A stretch of 64,000 nt of DNA from Stutzerimonas stutzeri (GCF_024448955.1 NZ_JAMOIH010000009.1:62001-126000), one strand, 5' to 3'; shown: positions 10,838 through 22,668, counted from the first letter of the stretch. Notes: generated by a model from the sequence alone, not told the origin. Numbers and translations: made by a program.

Positions 10838-12117
10838 TGACTATCCTGTTCCTCTTCGTGGCGCTGTTCGCGCTGATGTTCATCGGTGTGCCGGTGGCCA
10901 TTTCTCTCGGCCTGGCCGGCTCGCTGACCATCCTGCTGTTCAGCCCGGACTCGGTCACCTCACTGGCGATCAAGCTGTTCGAGACCTCCGAGCACTACAC
11001 GCTGCTGGCCATTCCGTTCTTCCTGCTGGCCGGCGCCTTCATGACCACCGGTGGCGTGGCGCGTCGCCTGATCGATTTCGCCAACGCCACTGTCGGTCAC
11101 ATCCGCGGTGGTCTGGCCATCGGTGCGGTAATGGCATGCATGCTGTTCGCCGCGCTCTCGGGTTCGTCGCCTGCGACCGTAGCGGCCGTGGGTTCCATCG
11201 CCATCGCCGGCATGGTCCGCTCCGGCTATCCGCAGGCCTTCGGCGCCGGTATCGTCTGTAACGCCGGTACCCTGGGCATCCTGATCCCGCCGTCGATCGT
11301 CATGGTGGTCTACGCCGCCGCGACCGAAACCTCGGTAGGCAAGCTGTTCATGGCTGGTGTGGTCCCGGGCATTCTGCTTGGCGTCGCACTGATGGCGGCG
11401 ATCTACATCATCGCGGTGAAGAAGAACCTTCCGGCAATGCCGCGCGCGACCTTCCGCGAGTGGCTGTCTTCGGCACGCAAGGCACTCTGGGGCCTGCTGC
11501 TGATGGTGATCATCCTCGGCGGCATCTACAGCGGCATGTTCACGCCGACCGAAGCGGCGGCGGTGGCGGCGGTGTATTCGGCCTTCATCGCGATATTCGT
11601 CTACAAGGACATCACCATTCGCGATTGCCCGAAAGTGCTGCTGGAGTCGGGCAAGCTCACCATCATGCTGATGTTCATCATCGCCAACGCGATGCTGTTC
11701 GCCCACGTGCTGACCACTGAGCAGATTCCGCAACAGATCACCGCCATGGTGCTCGAGGCAGGTCTGCAGCCCTGGATGTTCCTGCTGGTGGTAAACATCG
11801 TGCTGCTGGTTGCCGGTGCCTTCATGGAGCCGTCGGCGATCATCCTGATCCTGGCGCCGATCCTGTTCCCGATCGCCGTGCAGCTGGGCATCGACCCGAT
11901 CCATCTGGGCATCATCATGGTGGTGAACATGGAAATCGGACTGATAACACCGCCAGTGGGGCTGAACCTGTTCGTCGCCTCGGCCGTGACCGGTATGCCG
12001 GTGACTCAGGTAATCCGTGCAGTCATGCCATGGCTCGCGATGATGCTGGCTTTCCTAGTTCTGATCACCTACGTGCCGTCCATCTCGCTCGGCCTGCCCA
12101 ATCTGCTGGGGATGTAA
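10837..12117 (+). CDS. dctM: TRAP transporter large permease DctM
   Basis: Transport-catalysing membrane subunit using the sodium or proton gradient. It has 426 residues with about a dozen helices, normal for DctM. Family motifs include FVALFALMFIGVPVAISLG at the N-terminus, ALSGSSPATVAAVGSIAI, GILIPPSIVMVVY near residue 150, and NMEIGLITPPVGLNLFV near the C-terminus. It is last in the dctPQM unit and followed by a canonical terminator. Confidence 0.96.
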   Translation: MTILFLFVALFALMFIGVPVAISLGLAGSLTILLFSPDSVTSLAIKLFETSEHYTLLAIPFFLLAGAFMTTGGVARRLIDFANATVGHIRGGLAIGAVMACMLFAALSGSSPATVAAVGSIAIAGMVRSGYPQAFGAGIVCNAGTLGILIPPSIVMVVYAAATETSVGKLFMAGVVPGILLGVALMAAIYIIAVKKNLPAMPRATFREWLSSARKALWGLLLMVIILGGIYSGMFTPTEAAAVAAVYSAFIAIFVYKDITIRDCPKVLLESGKLTIMLMFIIANAMLFAHVLTTEQIPQQITAMVLEAGLQPWMFLLVVNIVLLVAGAFMEPSAIILILAPILFPIAVQLGIDPIHLGIIMVVNMEIGLITPPVGLNLFVASAVTGMPVTQVIRAVMPWLAMMLAFLVLITYVPSISLGLPNLLGM

Positions 12118-12134
12118 CCGCTCCAGACGCATCC

Positions 12135-12160
12135 AGCCCGGCCTTGTGCCGGGCTTTTTT
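12135..12160 (+). terminator. Rho-independent terminator of dctPQM
   Basis: AGCCCGGC (12135-12142), loop CTTGT, GCCGGGCT (12148-12155) followed by a T run to 12160. It lies 18 bases past the dctM stop and just before the convergent oxygenase gene. Confidence 0.9.
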
Positions 12161-12169
12161 GTGCGCGCT

Positions 12170-12778
12170 TCAGAGCGCCAACACGTCCGCCGGGCGACGA
12201 CGGAACCAGCCGGTCAGCGACAGTCGGTCGGTCTGCGTGACCAGCACTTCATGCGGGAAACTCCCCGATAGAAAAACCACCAGATTGCCGGCCAGTGGTG
12301 GGATATCCAGGCTCGAACCATCGGCCAGGTACATGCGCAGCTCACCGCCATCGGCCGCTCGCCAATCCGGATTCAGATAGAGCACGGCGCTGACGCAACG
12401 GCTGTCGTCATCGCGGAAGCGGTCCAGATGCGTCTGATAGAAGGCGCCGGGCGGATAGAGCGCGAAGTGGCACTCGAACTCTTCCAGGCCGAGAAACAGC
12501 TCGCGGTTGAGCGCCTGTCGCAACTCGTCCATCAGCGTCAGGTAGGCATCGCAGACCGCCGCCTGCCCTTCTTCCAGCCAGTGAATGTGGTCGCCGCGAA
12601 TGCCTTCGCGCACCGCCTGCTCCTCACCGCGGCCAACCCCGGCCGGCGCCAGCGCACCTTCGGCATAGCGTCTGCGGCACTCATCGGCCAGCTGGCGGGT
12701 CACATCACTGGAAAGGAAAGCACTCTGCAACGACCAGCCGCGCGTGGCGAGGTCGTCGATGATGGTAGAGAACGGCAA
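12170..12778 (-). CDS. 2OG-Fe(II) oxygenase (prolyl 4-hydroxylase-like)
   Basis: Predicted iron- and 2-oxoglutarate-dependent dioxygenase of 202 residues. The metal triad is visible as HxD in YQTHLDRF (about residue 117) and the distal His in SFPHEV (about 175); the 2-oxoglutarate-binding Arg is in RLSLTGWFRRR. It resembles the SM-20/P4H-like group; the substrate is unknown. Translation appears to begin at TTG (12778) with GGAG eight bases upstream; no in-frame ATG or GTG precedes it. It is a single gene, convergent with dctM. Confidence 0.85.
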   Translation of the reverse strand: MPFSTIIDDLATRGWSLQSAFLSSDVTRQLADECRRRYAEGALAPAGVGRGEEQAVREGIRGDHIHWLEEGQAAVCDAYLTLMDELRQALNRELFLGLEEFECHFALYPPGAFYQTHLDRFRDDDSRCVSAVLYLNPDWRAADGGELRMYLADGSSLDIPPLAGNLVVFLSGSFPHEVLVTQTDRLSLTGWFRRRPADVLAL

Positions 12779-12927
12779 GGACGTGACTCCAATGGGCTGA
12801 TGGCGTTTCTCTACGGCCTTCGGCAGGCCGGAATAAAACAGCGGATGAGTCTAGCAGCAGCGCTTTCGCTGCTCGACAAGCCCGGGTTGCGACACCGAAA
12901 ATAAACCGCCGCCACAAAGGAGCTTCC

Positions 12928-13713
12928 ATGCGCGCCCTTATTGCTTGTGTATTGCTTGCCTTCAGTCTGAACGTTTGGGCCGATAGCTACGATGAACTTT
13001 ACGAGGCGGCGGGCTGGACCGACCAGCGCGCCAACTTTTCCGATGCGCTGACAGCCGCTCAACAACGCTACAAGAACAGCCTGCCGCCAGCGGTTTATCA
13101 AGCGCTGGTGACCAACAGCAACCAGCGCTTCGCCGTCGACGCCATCGATCAGCGCGCCAAGCAGGCGCTACGGCAGAATCTGTCCGACCCGCAGCCAGCG
13201 CTTGATTTCTTCCAGTCGCCCTTGGGCCGCAAGGTGGTTTCGGCGGAAACTCTGGCGGGCCGTCGCGAGCAGCTGACCCGCTATGAGAATGGCCTGCCGC
13301 GCATGGAAGCCGGCAGCAATCGGCAGCTGCTGATCCGCCATCTGGCCCAGGCGTTGCCGGCGGCCGAAGCGGGCGCCGAAGTCAGCCTGGCGTTGGCGGG
13401 GGTCGCAGCCGACAGCCTCAGCCAGATGATTCCCGGCCTGCTCGGCGGCGGACAGGCGCAGGGACTGCTGGACAGCCAGCGCGAGCGCTTGCAGCAGCAG
13501 GTCGAGAGCGATTTGGACAATACCTTGCTGTACATCTATCGCGACCTCGAGGACGCCGAGCTCGAGCAATTCGTCGAATTCGCTCAGTCGCAAGCGGGCC
13601 AGGCCTATTACAAGGCCGCGCTCCAGGCGCTACGTGCCGGTCTGGCGGCCGATACCGGTGGTGCCAAGGTCCAGGCGCAAGCAGCCCGGGACGCTACTTC
13701 AGCCGTTCACTGA
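12928..13713 (+). CDS. Secreted DUF2059-like protein
   Basis: A 261-residue protein of unknown function. AAGGAG five bases before ATG supports this start; residues 1-18 (MRALIACVLLAFSLNVWA) form a signal peptide, so it is periplasmic or exported. The rest is helical and Gln/Ala/Leu-rich. The C-terminal part (DLEDAELEQFVEFAQSQAGQAYYKAALQAL) resembles the DUF2059 pattern, in which residues of the form FxxSxxGxxxY recur (also FFQSPLGRKV near residue 95). Its last 20 bases overlap the convergent hydrolase gene. Confidence 0.8.
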   Translation: MRALIACVLLAFSLNVWADSYDELYEAAGWTDQRANFSDALTAAQQRYKNSLPPAVYQALVTNSNQRFAVDAIDQRAKQALRQNLSDPQPALDFFQSPLGRKVVSAETLAGRREQLTRYENGLPRMEAGSNRQLLIRHLAQALPAAEAGAEVSLALAGVAADSLSQMIPGLLGGGQAQGLLDSQRERLQQQVESDLDNTLLYIYRDLEDAELEQFVEFAQSQAGQAYYKAALQALRAGLAADTGGAKVQAQAARDATSAVH

Positions 13714-14626
13714 GGAAATCGAAATACTCGCGGCGCAGCAATTCGCGTTCATTGACCAGATGATGCCGTGCGTCAGGCAGACGCAAAATCTCCGGCGCGG
13801 CAAATTTGCTTTCGAGAATCGGCAGGTTGTGCCGCCAGTCGACGGTCATGTCCGCCTCGCCCTGGACGATGATCGGGCTATGGGGGCTCGGCGGCGCACC
13901 CTCGATGCGCGGAATCCAGCGTGACAGCGCGCCGACCCAGGCGGTCGGCAGAATGTTCGGCTGCAGCGGATCGCTCGACTGGATGAACTTGAGGAAGGCC
14001 GGATCGCCCGAGTTTTCGCTGTAACGTCGGGGGATCTGATTGACGAAGCGGCGCACCACCTCGTAACTGAAGCGGGACCAACCCCAGGCGCGCGGTCGCA
14101 CCAGCGGCGCCAACAGAATGCCGCGGCCCCGATGCTCCGGCTCGCCGAGCAGATAATCCAGCACGATCGCAGCGCCGGTGCTCTGCCCCAGCAAATGCCA
14201 GGGCTGTGGCAACTCTAGCTCGGCGGCTTCGTGCAGCAGGCCCTGCAGCACCGCCTGGTATTCGTCGAACTCGTTGATGCTGGCGCGCGGCCCGCTGGAC
14301 AATCCATGTCCCGGCAGGTCGCAGGCCAGTACGGCGAAGCCCATTCGCAGCCCCCAATCCACCACGTGCCGATAAAGTCCCATGTGGTCGTAATAGCCGT
14401 GCAGGATCAGCAGCGTCGCCACCGGCTGCTCAGGGCTCCAGGCCTGCACGGCTACTTCGTAACCATGTACCGCAAAGCAGCCAAGGCGCCGCCGGACGTT
14501 GCGGTGATGAGGCAGATCTAGGCCGTAGTAAGCCTGGTACGCATGTGCATCGGCGGTCAGCTCGGCACCGTGGCTGATAGGGCGCAGCTGAGCGCGCAGT
14601 GCATCGGGATCGATTAGCGAAGGCAT
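13694..14626 (-). CDS. Alpha/beta hydrolase, monoacylglycerol lipase-like
   Basis: Serine hydrolase of 310 residues. An oxyanion-region ILHGYYDHMG, DLPGHGLSSG, nucleophile elbow GQSTG (Ser near residue 150) and late Asp/His (GEADMTVD; DARHHLVNE) complete a lipase-type triad. DLPGHGLSSGPR resembles monoglyceride lipases and the Hydrolase_4 family. There is no signal peptide, so it is cytoplasmic or peripherally attached. The substrate is unknown. The 3' ends of this gene and the DUF2059-like gene overlap by 20 bases; the next gene upstream is divergent. Confidence 0.85.
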   Translation of the reverse strand: MPSLIDPDALRAQLRPISHGAELTADAHAYQAYYGLDLPHHRNVRRRLGCFAVHGYEVAVQAWSPEQPVATLLILHGYYDHMGLYRHVVDWGLRMGFAVLACDLPGHGLSSGPRASINEFDEYQAVLQGLLHEAAELELPQPWHLLGQSTGAAIVLDYLLGEPEHRGRGILLAPLVRPRAWGWSRFSYEVVRRFVNQIPRRYSENSGDPAFLKFIQSSDPLQPNILPTAWVGALSRWIPRIEGAPPSPHSPIIVQGEADMTVDWRHNLPILESKFAAPEILRLPDARHHLVNERELLRREYFDFLSERLK

Positions 14627-14712
14627 GACGGGTTTTCTGGCTCGAATTGACGGCGATATTCAGCTCTGCTGCGTGACGTGGCAAGCTGACGCCCCCACCG
14701 AAGAGCGCCGCC

Positions 14713-15285
14713 ATGTCCGTACGCCACAAATATCTGATCGCAGCACTCATCGCCCTGCTCTGGGGTGGCGCCATGCTGGCAGCCTTCTGGTGGTTCGAAG
14801 CGCGCTATCTGCGCACCTTCGAAGGCGAGCGCGCCGAGCTGTTCTCCGGAGACGCGCTGCAGCTGCCAGCCGAGTTGCAGGGGCCCGGCCCGGTGCGCTT
14901 CGTGCATTTCTGGGATCCGGGCTGCCCCTGCAACGTCGGTAACCAGCAGCATCTGCAGGAGCTGCTGAAGCGCTTCGATGGCGCGGGAGCCGAGTTCTAT
15001 GCGGTGCAAAAACCTGGCAGCACCGGAAGCCTGCCGCAGCAACTGGCGGCGCTGAAACCGCTCGACAATCTCGCGGGTGCCGACCAGCTGCCTGCCAGCC
15101 CGGCGGTGGCCATCTGGGACACCCAAGGCCGGCTCGCCTATATCGGCCCCTACAGTGAAGGCGCCGTATGCAGCTCGGACAACAGCTTCGTCGAGCCCAT
15201 TCTCGAGGCCGTGCTGGCTGGCCGAGAAGTGCGCGCGACGCACTCCCTGGCGGTGGCGTGCTTCTGTGACTGGAAAAAGACATAA
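14713..15285 (+). CDS. Membrane-anchored thioredoxin-fold protein (DUF6436-like)
   Basis: A 190-residue protein with one N-terminal membrane segment (about 7-27) and a periplasmic thioredoxin-like domain. VRFVHFWDPGCPCN carries a CxC arrangement where thioredoxins have CxxC, and SPAVAIWDTQGRLAYIGPY resembles the cis-Pro and following strand. Two further cysteines occur in VACFCDW at the C-terminus and one in AVCSSD. I believe this corresponds to the DUF6436 family. A redox role is plausible but unproven. GAAGAG seven bases before ATG supports the start. Confidence 0.75.
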   Translation: MSVRHKYLIAALIALLWGGAMLAAFWWFEARYLRTFEGERAELFSGDALQLPAELQGPGPVRFVHFWDPGCPCNVGNQQHLQELLKRFDGAGAEFYAVQKPGSTGSLPQQLAALKPLDNLAGADQLPASPAVAIWDTQGRLAYIGPYSEGAVCSSDNSFVEPILEAVLAGREVRATHSLAVACFCDWKKT

Positions 15286-15416
15286 CCGCCGAATGAGTGA
15301 GGATATATCGTCTATTCGTAGACATTTGCAGTGAACTGGATAAAACTGATGGCCATTGGACATAACAACACGGACGCTACCATGGCCAACAATTCCATCT
15401 GCAAGCCGACCGCATC

Positions 15417-16982
15417 ATGCTCGGCGTACTCTGGACGATGGCGGTCTATGCCATCGGCCTGTCTTTCTGGAAGGATACGCTCGCCCTTTCCCTGATCGTC
15501 GCCGGTGGCACGGCCATCACCATGAGCGTGCTCCGAACGCTGATCGGCGGCACTCGCGCTTATCGTTGCCTGATCGGCGCCGGATTCATGGTGCTTTCCG
15601 CGCTGCACATCCAGCAGAGTCACGGCATGGTCGAAATGCACTTCGGCATCTTCGTACTGTTGGCGATTCTGGTGTATTACCGCGACTGGCTGCCGATTGT
15701 GGTGGCTGCCTCGGTGATCGCCCTGCATCACGTCGGCTTTTTCCTGTTACAGCAGAGCGGTGAAACCATACGCCTGGTTCACGCGGATGCCGGCTGGCCG
15801 GCGATTCTGGTGCACGCAGGTTATGTGGTGGTCGAAAGCATGATTCTGGTGGTGCTGGCCCGTCATGGCGCTCGTGACGCGGCAATCGGCGAGCACCTGC
15901 AGCAGACCTCGGCACACCTGCTGCGCGAAGGTCGCCCGATCGACCTCGGTTACCGCAGCCAGGCGACCGATGATTCGGCGCAGCGTTTCAATCAGCTTCT
16001 CGGCGAACTTGACGGGCTGGTCAGCCGCGTCGTCGATGCCGGCGCCGAGCTGCACGACACCAGCGGCCATCTGGCGCAAACCACCCGCCGCCTGAACCTG
16101 GTCGCCGAAGCCTTGCGGAACAGTACCGATCAGATAGGCCATGCCGTCGGGCAGCTCAGCACTGCGGTGACGCAGGTGTCCGAGGAGACCGAACGGGCGG
16201 CGCAAAGCGCGCGGAAGGCCGACAGCGACGTCGCGGCCGGCATTACCGCAGTCGGCGCCGCACAGGCCGGAATCGGTGAGCTGGCCAATGAAATCGGCCT
16301 CTGCAGCGACGTCGTACACGCTCTGGCGGCTGATACACAGCAAATCAGCCGGGTGCTCGATGTCATCCATGCCGTCGCGGCGCAGACCAATTTGCTGGCC
16401 CTCAACGCTGCCATCGAAGCCGCCCGGGCCGGCGCCCATGGCCGTGGTTTCGCCGTCGTCGCCAATGAGGTACGCCAGCTTGCCCATCGCACCCAGCATG
16501 CCACGGAAGAAATCCAGAGCATGACCGGCCAGTTGCAGGAACGTTCGGTCAACGCGGTTCGGGCCATGACCCAAAGCAAGGAAGGCGTCGAGCGCTGTGT
16601 CGGCCACACCGAGCAGATTGCCCAGCTGTTGCGAGAGATTGATCGATCCATGGAAGCCGTGCAGTACATCGGCGTCTCAACCCGCGAGCAGCTAGCCAGC
16701 GCAAACGAACTGAGTCGGCTCGTCGAGCAGATTCGTGGCATTGCCGCGCAATCCACTGGCGATGCGGCCGAGGTGTCGGCGGACAGTCAACGCCTAGGGC
16801 GGCTGGCCGGGCATCTGCTCGACCTTTGCCGACAATTCGAGGTAAGCGGCACGAATCAGCCCGAGCACTCGGCGGTGCCCATCGCCGTCGAGCAACCCGC
16901 CTCGATGCCGAGAAACACCGTGCTACGAGTCGATTCGGCGATTCGCGCCAGTCGGTCGATTCAAGCATTGGCGTTGCCCTGA
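15417..16982 (+). CDS. Methyl-accepting chemotaxis protein with integral-membrane sensor
   Basis: A 521-residue chemoreceptor. Instead of a periplasmic sensor it has about six membrane helices in residues 1-155, rich in histidine and aromatic residues ([29 protein letters not shown]), a type also found fused to kinases and cyclases. A HAMP-like linker leads to the signalling hairpin ([21 protein letters not shown]). The histidines suggest haem, metal or energy-state sensing, which is inference. The N-terminus looks odd: in-frame codons before 15417 read as protein-like (LQADRI) but lack a normal start. It is convergent with spuH. Confidence 0.9.
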   Translation: MLGVLWTMAVYAIGLSFWKDTLALSLIVAGGTAITMSVLRTLIGGTRAYRCLIGAGFMVLSALHIQQSHGMVEMHFGIFVLLAILVYYRDWLPIVVAASVIALHHVGFFLLQQSGETIRLVHADAGWPAILVHAGYVVVESMILVVLARHGARDAAIGEHLQQTSAHLLREGRPIDLGYRSQATDDSAQRFNQLLGELDGLVSRVVDAGAELHDTSGHLAQTTRRLNLVAEALRNSTDQIGHAVGQLSTAVTQVSEETERAAQSARKADSDVAAGITAVGAAQAGIGELANEIGLCSDVVHALAADTQQISRVLDVIHAVAAQTNLLALNAAIEAARAGAHGRGFAVVANEVRQLAHRTQHATEEIQSMTGQLQERSVNAVRAMTQSKEGVERCVGHTEQIAQLLREIDRSMEAVQYIGVSTREQLASANELSRLVEQIRGIAAQSTGDAAEVSADSQRLGRLAGHLLDLCRQFEVSGTNQPEHSAVPIAVEQPASMPRNTVLRVDSAIRASRSIQALALP

Positions 16983-17048
16983 GCGCACCCCACCTGAACC
17001 AGGCCGGCGCGCCAGGCTATTGCCCGAGCGCGCCGGATATCCTGTGCA

Positions 17049-17945
17049 TCAGCTATGCGCCGATGGCGGCGCCGCCACCGTGTTGGTGGCCGCCGGACGC
17101 CAGTTTTGCGTACTGGTTTCATCCATGGCCTGACGCATGGAGCGTACGCGGCGCTTCTCGGTACGACGGCTGACGTACCAGGCGATGAAGGTCGCGAACG
17201 ACACCACCAGCAGGATCAGACTGGCTACCGCGTTGATTTCCGGCTTCACGCCCAGGCGCACGGCGGAGAAGATTTCCATCGGCAGCGTGGTCGAGCCGGG
17301 TCCGGAGACGAAGCTGGCGAGCACCAGGTCGTCCAGCGACAGGGCGAACGAGAGCATGCCGCCAGCAGCCAGCGACGGCGCGATCATCGGCATGGTGATC
17401 AGGAAAAACACCTTCCAGGGCCGCGCGCCGAGGTCCATCGCCGCTTCCTCGATGGATTGATCGAGTTCGCGCAGACGCGCCATCACCACCACCGCGACAT
17501 ACGCAGAGCAGAACGTGGTGTGCGCAATCCAGATGGTCACGATGCCCCGTTGCGCCGGCCAGCCCACAAGCTGCGCCATGGCGACGAATAGCAACAGTAG
17601 CGACAAACCGGTGATCACTTCGGGCATCACCAGCGGCGCCGTCACCAGGCCGCCGAACAGCGTGCGACCGCGGAACACCGGAATGCGCGTGAGCACGAAG
17701 GCCGCCATGGTGCCCAGCGCCACCGCGGCGATGGCGGTGTACAGGGCAATCTCCAGCGAGCGCATCACCGCACCCATCAGCTGACTGTTATCCAGCAGCC
17801 CGACGTACCACTTCACCGACCAGCCGCCCCACACCGTTACCAGCCGCGAGTCGTTGAACGAATAGATGACCAGGATGACCATCGGCAGGTAGATGAACAG
17901 CAGCCCAAGCACCAGGATCAGGTTGGAAAAGCTCCAGCGCTTCAT
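17049..17945 (-). CDS. spuH: Polyamine ABC transporter permease SpuH (PotI type)
   Basis: Inner-membrane permease of the putrescine/spermidine importer. It has 298 residues with six helices and the ABC coupling motif EEAAMDLGARPWKVFFLITMP near residue 170. FVSGPGSTTLPMEIFSAVRLGVKPEINA is typical of PotI. The C-terminal tail (about 265-298) is hydrophilic and longer than in E. coli PotI. The start overlaps the spuG stop by four bases. It is the last gene of the spu operon. Confidence 0.95.
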   Translation of the reverse strand: MKRWSFSNLILVLGLLFIYLPMVILVIYSFNDSRLVTVWGGWSVKWYVGLLDNSQLMGAVMRSLEIALYTAIAAVALGTMAAFVLTRIPVFRGRTLFGGLVTAPLVMPEVITGLSLLLLFVAMAQLVGWPAQRGIVTIWIAHTTFCSAYVAVVVMARLRELDQSIEEAAMDLGARPWKVFFLITMPMIAPSLAAGGMLSFALSLDDLVLASFVSGPGSTTLPMEIFSAVRLGVKPEINAVASLILLVVSFATFIAWYVSRRTEKRRVRSMRQAMDETSTQNWRPAATNTVAAPPSAHS

Positions 17946-18838
17946 AGCTTGCCCTCCAGTTCCTTGGCTTGGTTTCTGTTGAACAGAATGATCGGCACCA
18001 GCAGGATCGCCAGCATCACCACCGCCAGAGCGGAAGCCACCGGCCAGTCGCGGTTGTTGAAGAATTCTTGCCAGAGCACCTTGCCGATCATCAGCGTCTC
18101 GGGGCCACCGAGCAGTTCGGGAATGACGAACTCGCCCACCACCGGGATGAACACCAGCATGCAGCCGGCAATGATGCCGTTCTTCGACAGCGGCACGGTG
18201 ATCTTCCAGAAACTCGTGAGGCTGCGCGCGCCCAGATCCGAAGCGGCTTCGAGCAGGCTGAGGTCGTGCTTCACCAGGTTGGCGTAGAGCGGCAGGATCA
18301 TGAACGGCAGGTAGGAATAAACCACGCCGATGTAGACGGCGACGTCGGTGTTGAGAATGCGCAGGGGTTCGTCGATCAGCCCCAGTCCCATCAGCAGGCC
18401 ATTGAGGATGCCGTTGCTACTGAGAATGCCCATCCAGGCGTAGACGCGAATCAGGATTGCCGTCCAGGTCGGCATCATGATCAGCAGCAGCAGCACGGTT
18501 TGCAGATCCTTGCGCGCCCGGGCGATGGCATAGGCCATCGGGTAGCCGATCAGCAGACACAGCAGCGTGCTGAAGAACGCGATCTTCAGCGAGCCCGCAT
18601 AGGCCGCCCAGTACAGGTCGTCCTCGCTGAGGAAGATGTAATTGCCGAGGTTGATCACTACCTGCAACTGTTGCTCGGCATAGGCGAAGACCTCCGTGTA
18701 GGGCGGGATCGCCACGTCCGCCTCGGAGAAGCTGATCTTCAGCACAATGGCGAACGGCAGCAGGAAGAACAGGAACAGCCACAGGAAGGGTACGCCGATG
18801 ACCAGTCGGCGCCCGGTATTCAAGCGTGAGCGGCTCAT
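17942..18838 (-). CDS. spuG: Polyamine ABC transporter permease SpuG (PotH type)
   Basis: Partner permease to SpuH. It has 298 residues with six membrane helices and coupling loop LEAASDLGARSLTSFWKITVPLS near residue 205. IPVVGEFVIPELLGG, then TLMIGKVLWQEFFNNRDWP, is characteristic of PotH. It overlaps spuF upstream and spuH downstream by four bases each. Long periplasmic loop 1 (about residues 35-80, YTEVFAYAEQQLQ) is usual for this family. Confidence 0.95.
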   Translation of the reverse strand: MSRSRLNTGRRLVIGVPFLWLFLFFLLPFAIVLKISFSEADVAIPPYTEVFAYAEQQLQVVINLGNYIFLSEDDLYWAAYAGSLKIAFFSTLLCLLIGYPMAYAIARARKDLQTVLLLLIMMPTWTAILIRVYAWMGILSSNGILNGLLMGLGLIDEPLRILNTDVAVYIGVVYSYLPFMILPLYANLVKHDLSLLEAASDLGARSLTSFWKITVPLSKNGIIAGCMLVFIPVVGEFVIPELLGGPETLMIGKVLWQEFFNNRDWPVASALAVVMLAILLVPIILFNRNQAKELEGKL

Positions 18839-19986
18839 GCCTGCAGCACCACGCCGCTGTCATCCCACCAGTACACGTAAATATCCTCTTCCCAGGTCGG
18901 CCATTTCACGTGGCGCTCGGAATTGGCGAGGAACGCCTGAACCAGATGCCCCGACGGCAGTTTGATGTAGTACACCGAGTGCCCGCCGAGATAAGCGATG
19001 TCATGCACGATCCCTTTCGCCCAGTTGTAGCCGGGCCGCTGCAATTCCGGTAGCTCGGTACCGATCAGCATTTTTTCGGGGCGCAGCGCGTAGGTAATCT
19101 GTTTGTCCTGAGCGCGGGTGCTGATTCCGTGACCCACGTAGATCGGGGTTTCAAGCCCGGGGCAGGCAATGACGGCATGGTCTTCGACGTCTTCGATCAA
19201 CTCACCGTCGAACAGGTTGACGTTGCCGATGAACTCGCAGACCAGCCGGCTCGCCGGCGTCTCGTAGATATCCATCGGACTGCCGACCTGAGCGATCCAA
19301 CCCAGATGCATGATGGCGATGCGCTCGGCCATGGTCATGGCCTCTTCCTGGTCGTGAGTCACCATCACGCAGGTCACACCGACGCGCTCGATGATCTGCA
19401 CCAGTTCCAGCTGCATCCGCGAGCGCAGCTTCTTGTCCAGCGCGCCCATGGGCTCGTCGAGCAGCAGCAGTTTGGGTCGTTTGGCCAGCGAACGGGCCAG
19501 CGCCACCCGTTGACGCTGGCCGCCTGACAGTTGATGCGGCTTGCGCTTGGCGTACTGGGTCATCTGCACCAGTGCGAGCATCTCGTTGACGCGCTCCTCG
19601 ACCTCGGCCTTGGCCAGGCCATCCTGCTTGAGGCCGAAGGCGATGTTCTGCGCCACCGTCATGTGCGGGAACAACGCATAGGATTGGAACATCATGTTGA
19701 TGGGCCGCTCATAGGGCGGCATATCGGTGATGTCCTGACCGTCAAGGAAGATCCGCCCTTCGGTGGGCCGCTCGAAGCCCGCCAGCATGCGCAGCAAGGT
19801 CGACTTTCCCGAGCCCGAACCACCGAGCAGAGCGAAGATTTCGCCCTGGTGAATGCTCAGCGAGACATCATCGACCGCCACCGTTTCGTCGAACTTCTTG
19901 GTGACACGGTCGATCTTCAGCAGCACCTGCTTGTTCTGGCTCTCTCCGGTGAGGGCCTTTTTGTAGGCGCTGGAGGCAACGGCCAT
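18835..19986 (-). CDS. spuF: Polyamine ABC transporter ATPase SpuF (PotG type)
   Basis: ATP-binding subunit powering polyamine import. It has 383 residues: Walker A GGSGSGKST (about residue 55), Q-loop MMFQSYALFPHM, signature LSGGQRQRVALARSL, Walker B KLLLLDEPMGALD and switch His in VMVTHDQEEA. The C-terminal third is a TOBE-type regulatory domain (RPEKMLIG). The four-base overlap with spuG implies coupling. About 96 bases separate it from spuE upstream. Confidence 0.96.
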   Translation of the reverse strand: MAVASSAYKKALTGESQNKQVLLKIDRVTKKFDETVAVDDVSLSIHQGEIFALLGGSGSGKSTLLRMLAGFERPTEGRIFLDGQDITDMPPYERPINMMFQSYALFPHMTVAQNIAFGLKQDGLAKAEVEERVNEMLALVQMTQYAKRKPHQLSGGQRQRVALARSLAKRPKLLLLDEPMGALDKKLRSRMQLELVQIIERVGVTCVMVTHDQEEAMTMAERIAIMHLGWIAQVGSPMDIYETPASRLVCEFIGNVNLFDGELIEDVEDHAVIACPGLETPIYVGHGISTRAQDKQITYALRPEKMLIGTELPELQRPGYNWAKGIVHDIAYLGGHSVYYIKLPSGHLVQAFLANSERHVKWPTWEEDIYVYWWDDSGVVLQA

Positions 19987-20082
19987 GCGCGAACTCCCGA
20001 TTGAAAGAAAAGGGCCCGGACAACGCCGGGGGGTATCGATTCGAGTGAGCGCGGCGCTAGTGAGCCGCCGCGCCCGTGGCCC

Positions 20083-21183
<1,101 letters not shown>

Positions 21184-21239
21184 TTACAGACCGCGCCTGC
21201 CACAGCGGGCGAAAGGCGGGCTGTTTATTGGAAAAACCT

Positions 21240-21338
21240 CTAAAAATCAACTGACAGAACGCAACTGGCGTGCGTGACCGCCTCAGGATAAGAACGACGC
21301 ATGAGGCGTGCCGGGCAGAAATATGCGGTTGTATGCAT
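21240..21338 (-). CDS. Candidate 32-residue small ORF between spuD and spuE
   Basis: Reading leftward from 21338, an ATG preceded five bases away by GGGAGG opens a 32-codon frame (MHTTAYFCPARLMRR..., ending in SVDF and TAG). The ribosome-binding site is better than those of many annotated genes here, and the frame sits inside the spu operon upstream of spuE. It could be a leader peptide regulating spuE or a chance frame. I recognise no family. Confidence 0.25.
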   Translation of the reverse strand: MHTTAYFCPARLMRRSYPEAVTHASCVLSVDF

Positions 21339-21420
21339 GGCATCCTCCCAAATAAAGCACCGGCACAGCACCCAGGCCGCTCGCGAGAGCCAGCCTGAGC
21401 GCCCCAACATCAACGACCCA

Positions 21421-22560
<1,140 letters not shown>

Positions 22561-22668
22561 TCACGCTGAGGCCACCCTCATTGCACCTGGACAGCTAATG
22601 GCTGTGCCGGCATCGACACACCCCTCGGTAAGTCAGGCCTGAGCACGCGCGCAGTCTGGCAAGGTCGA

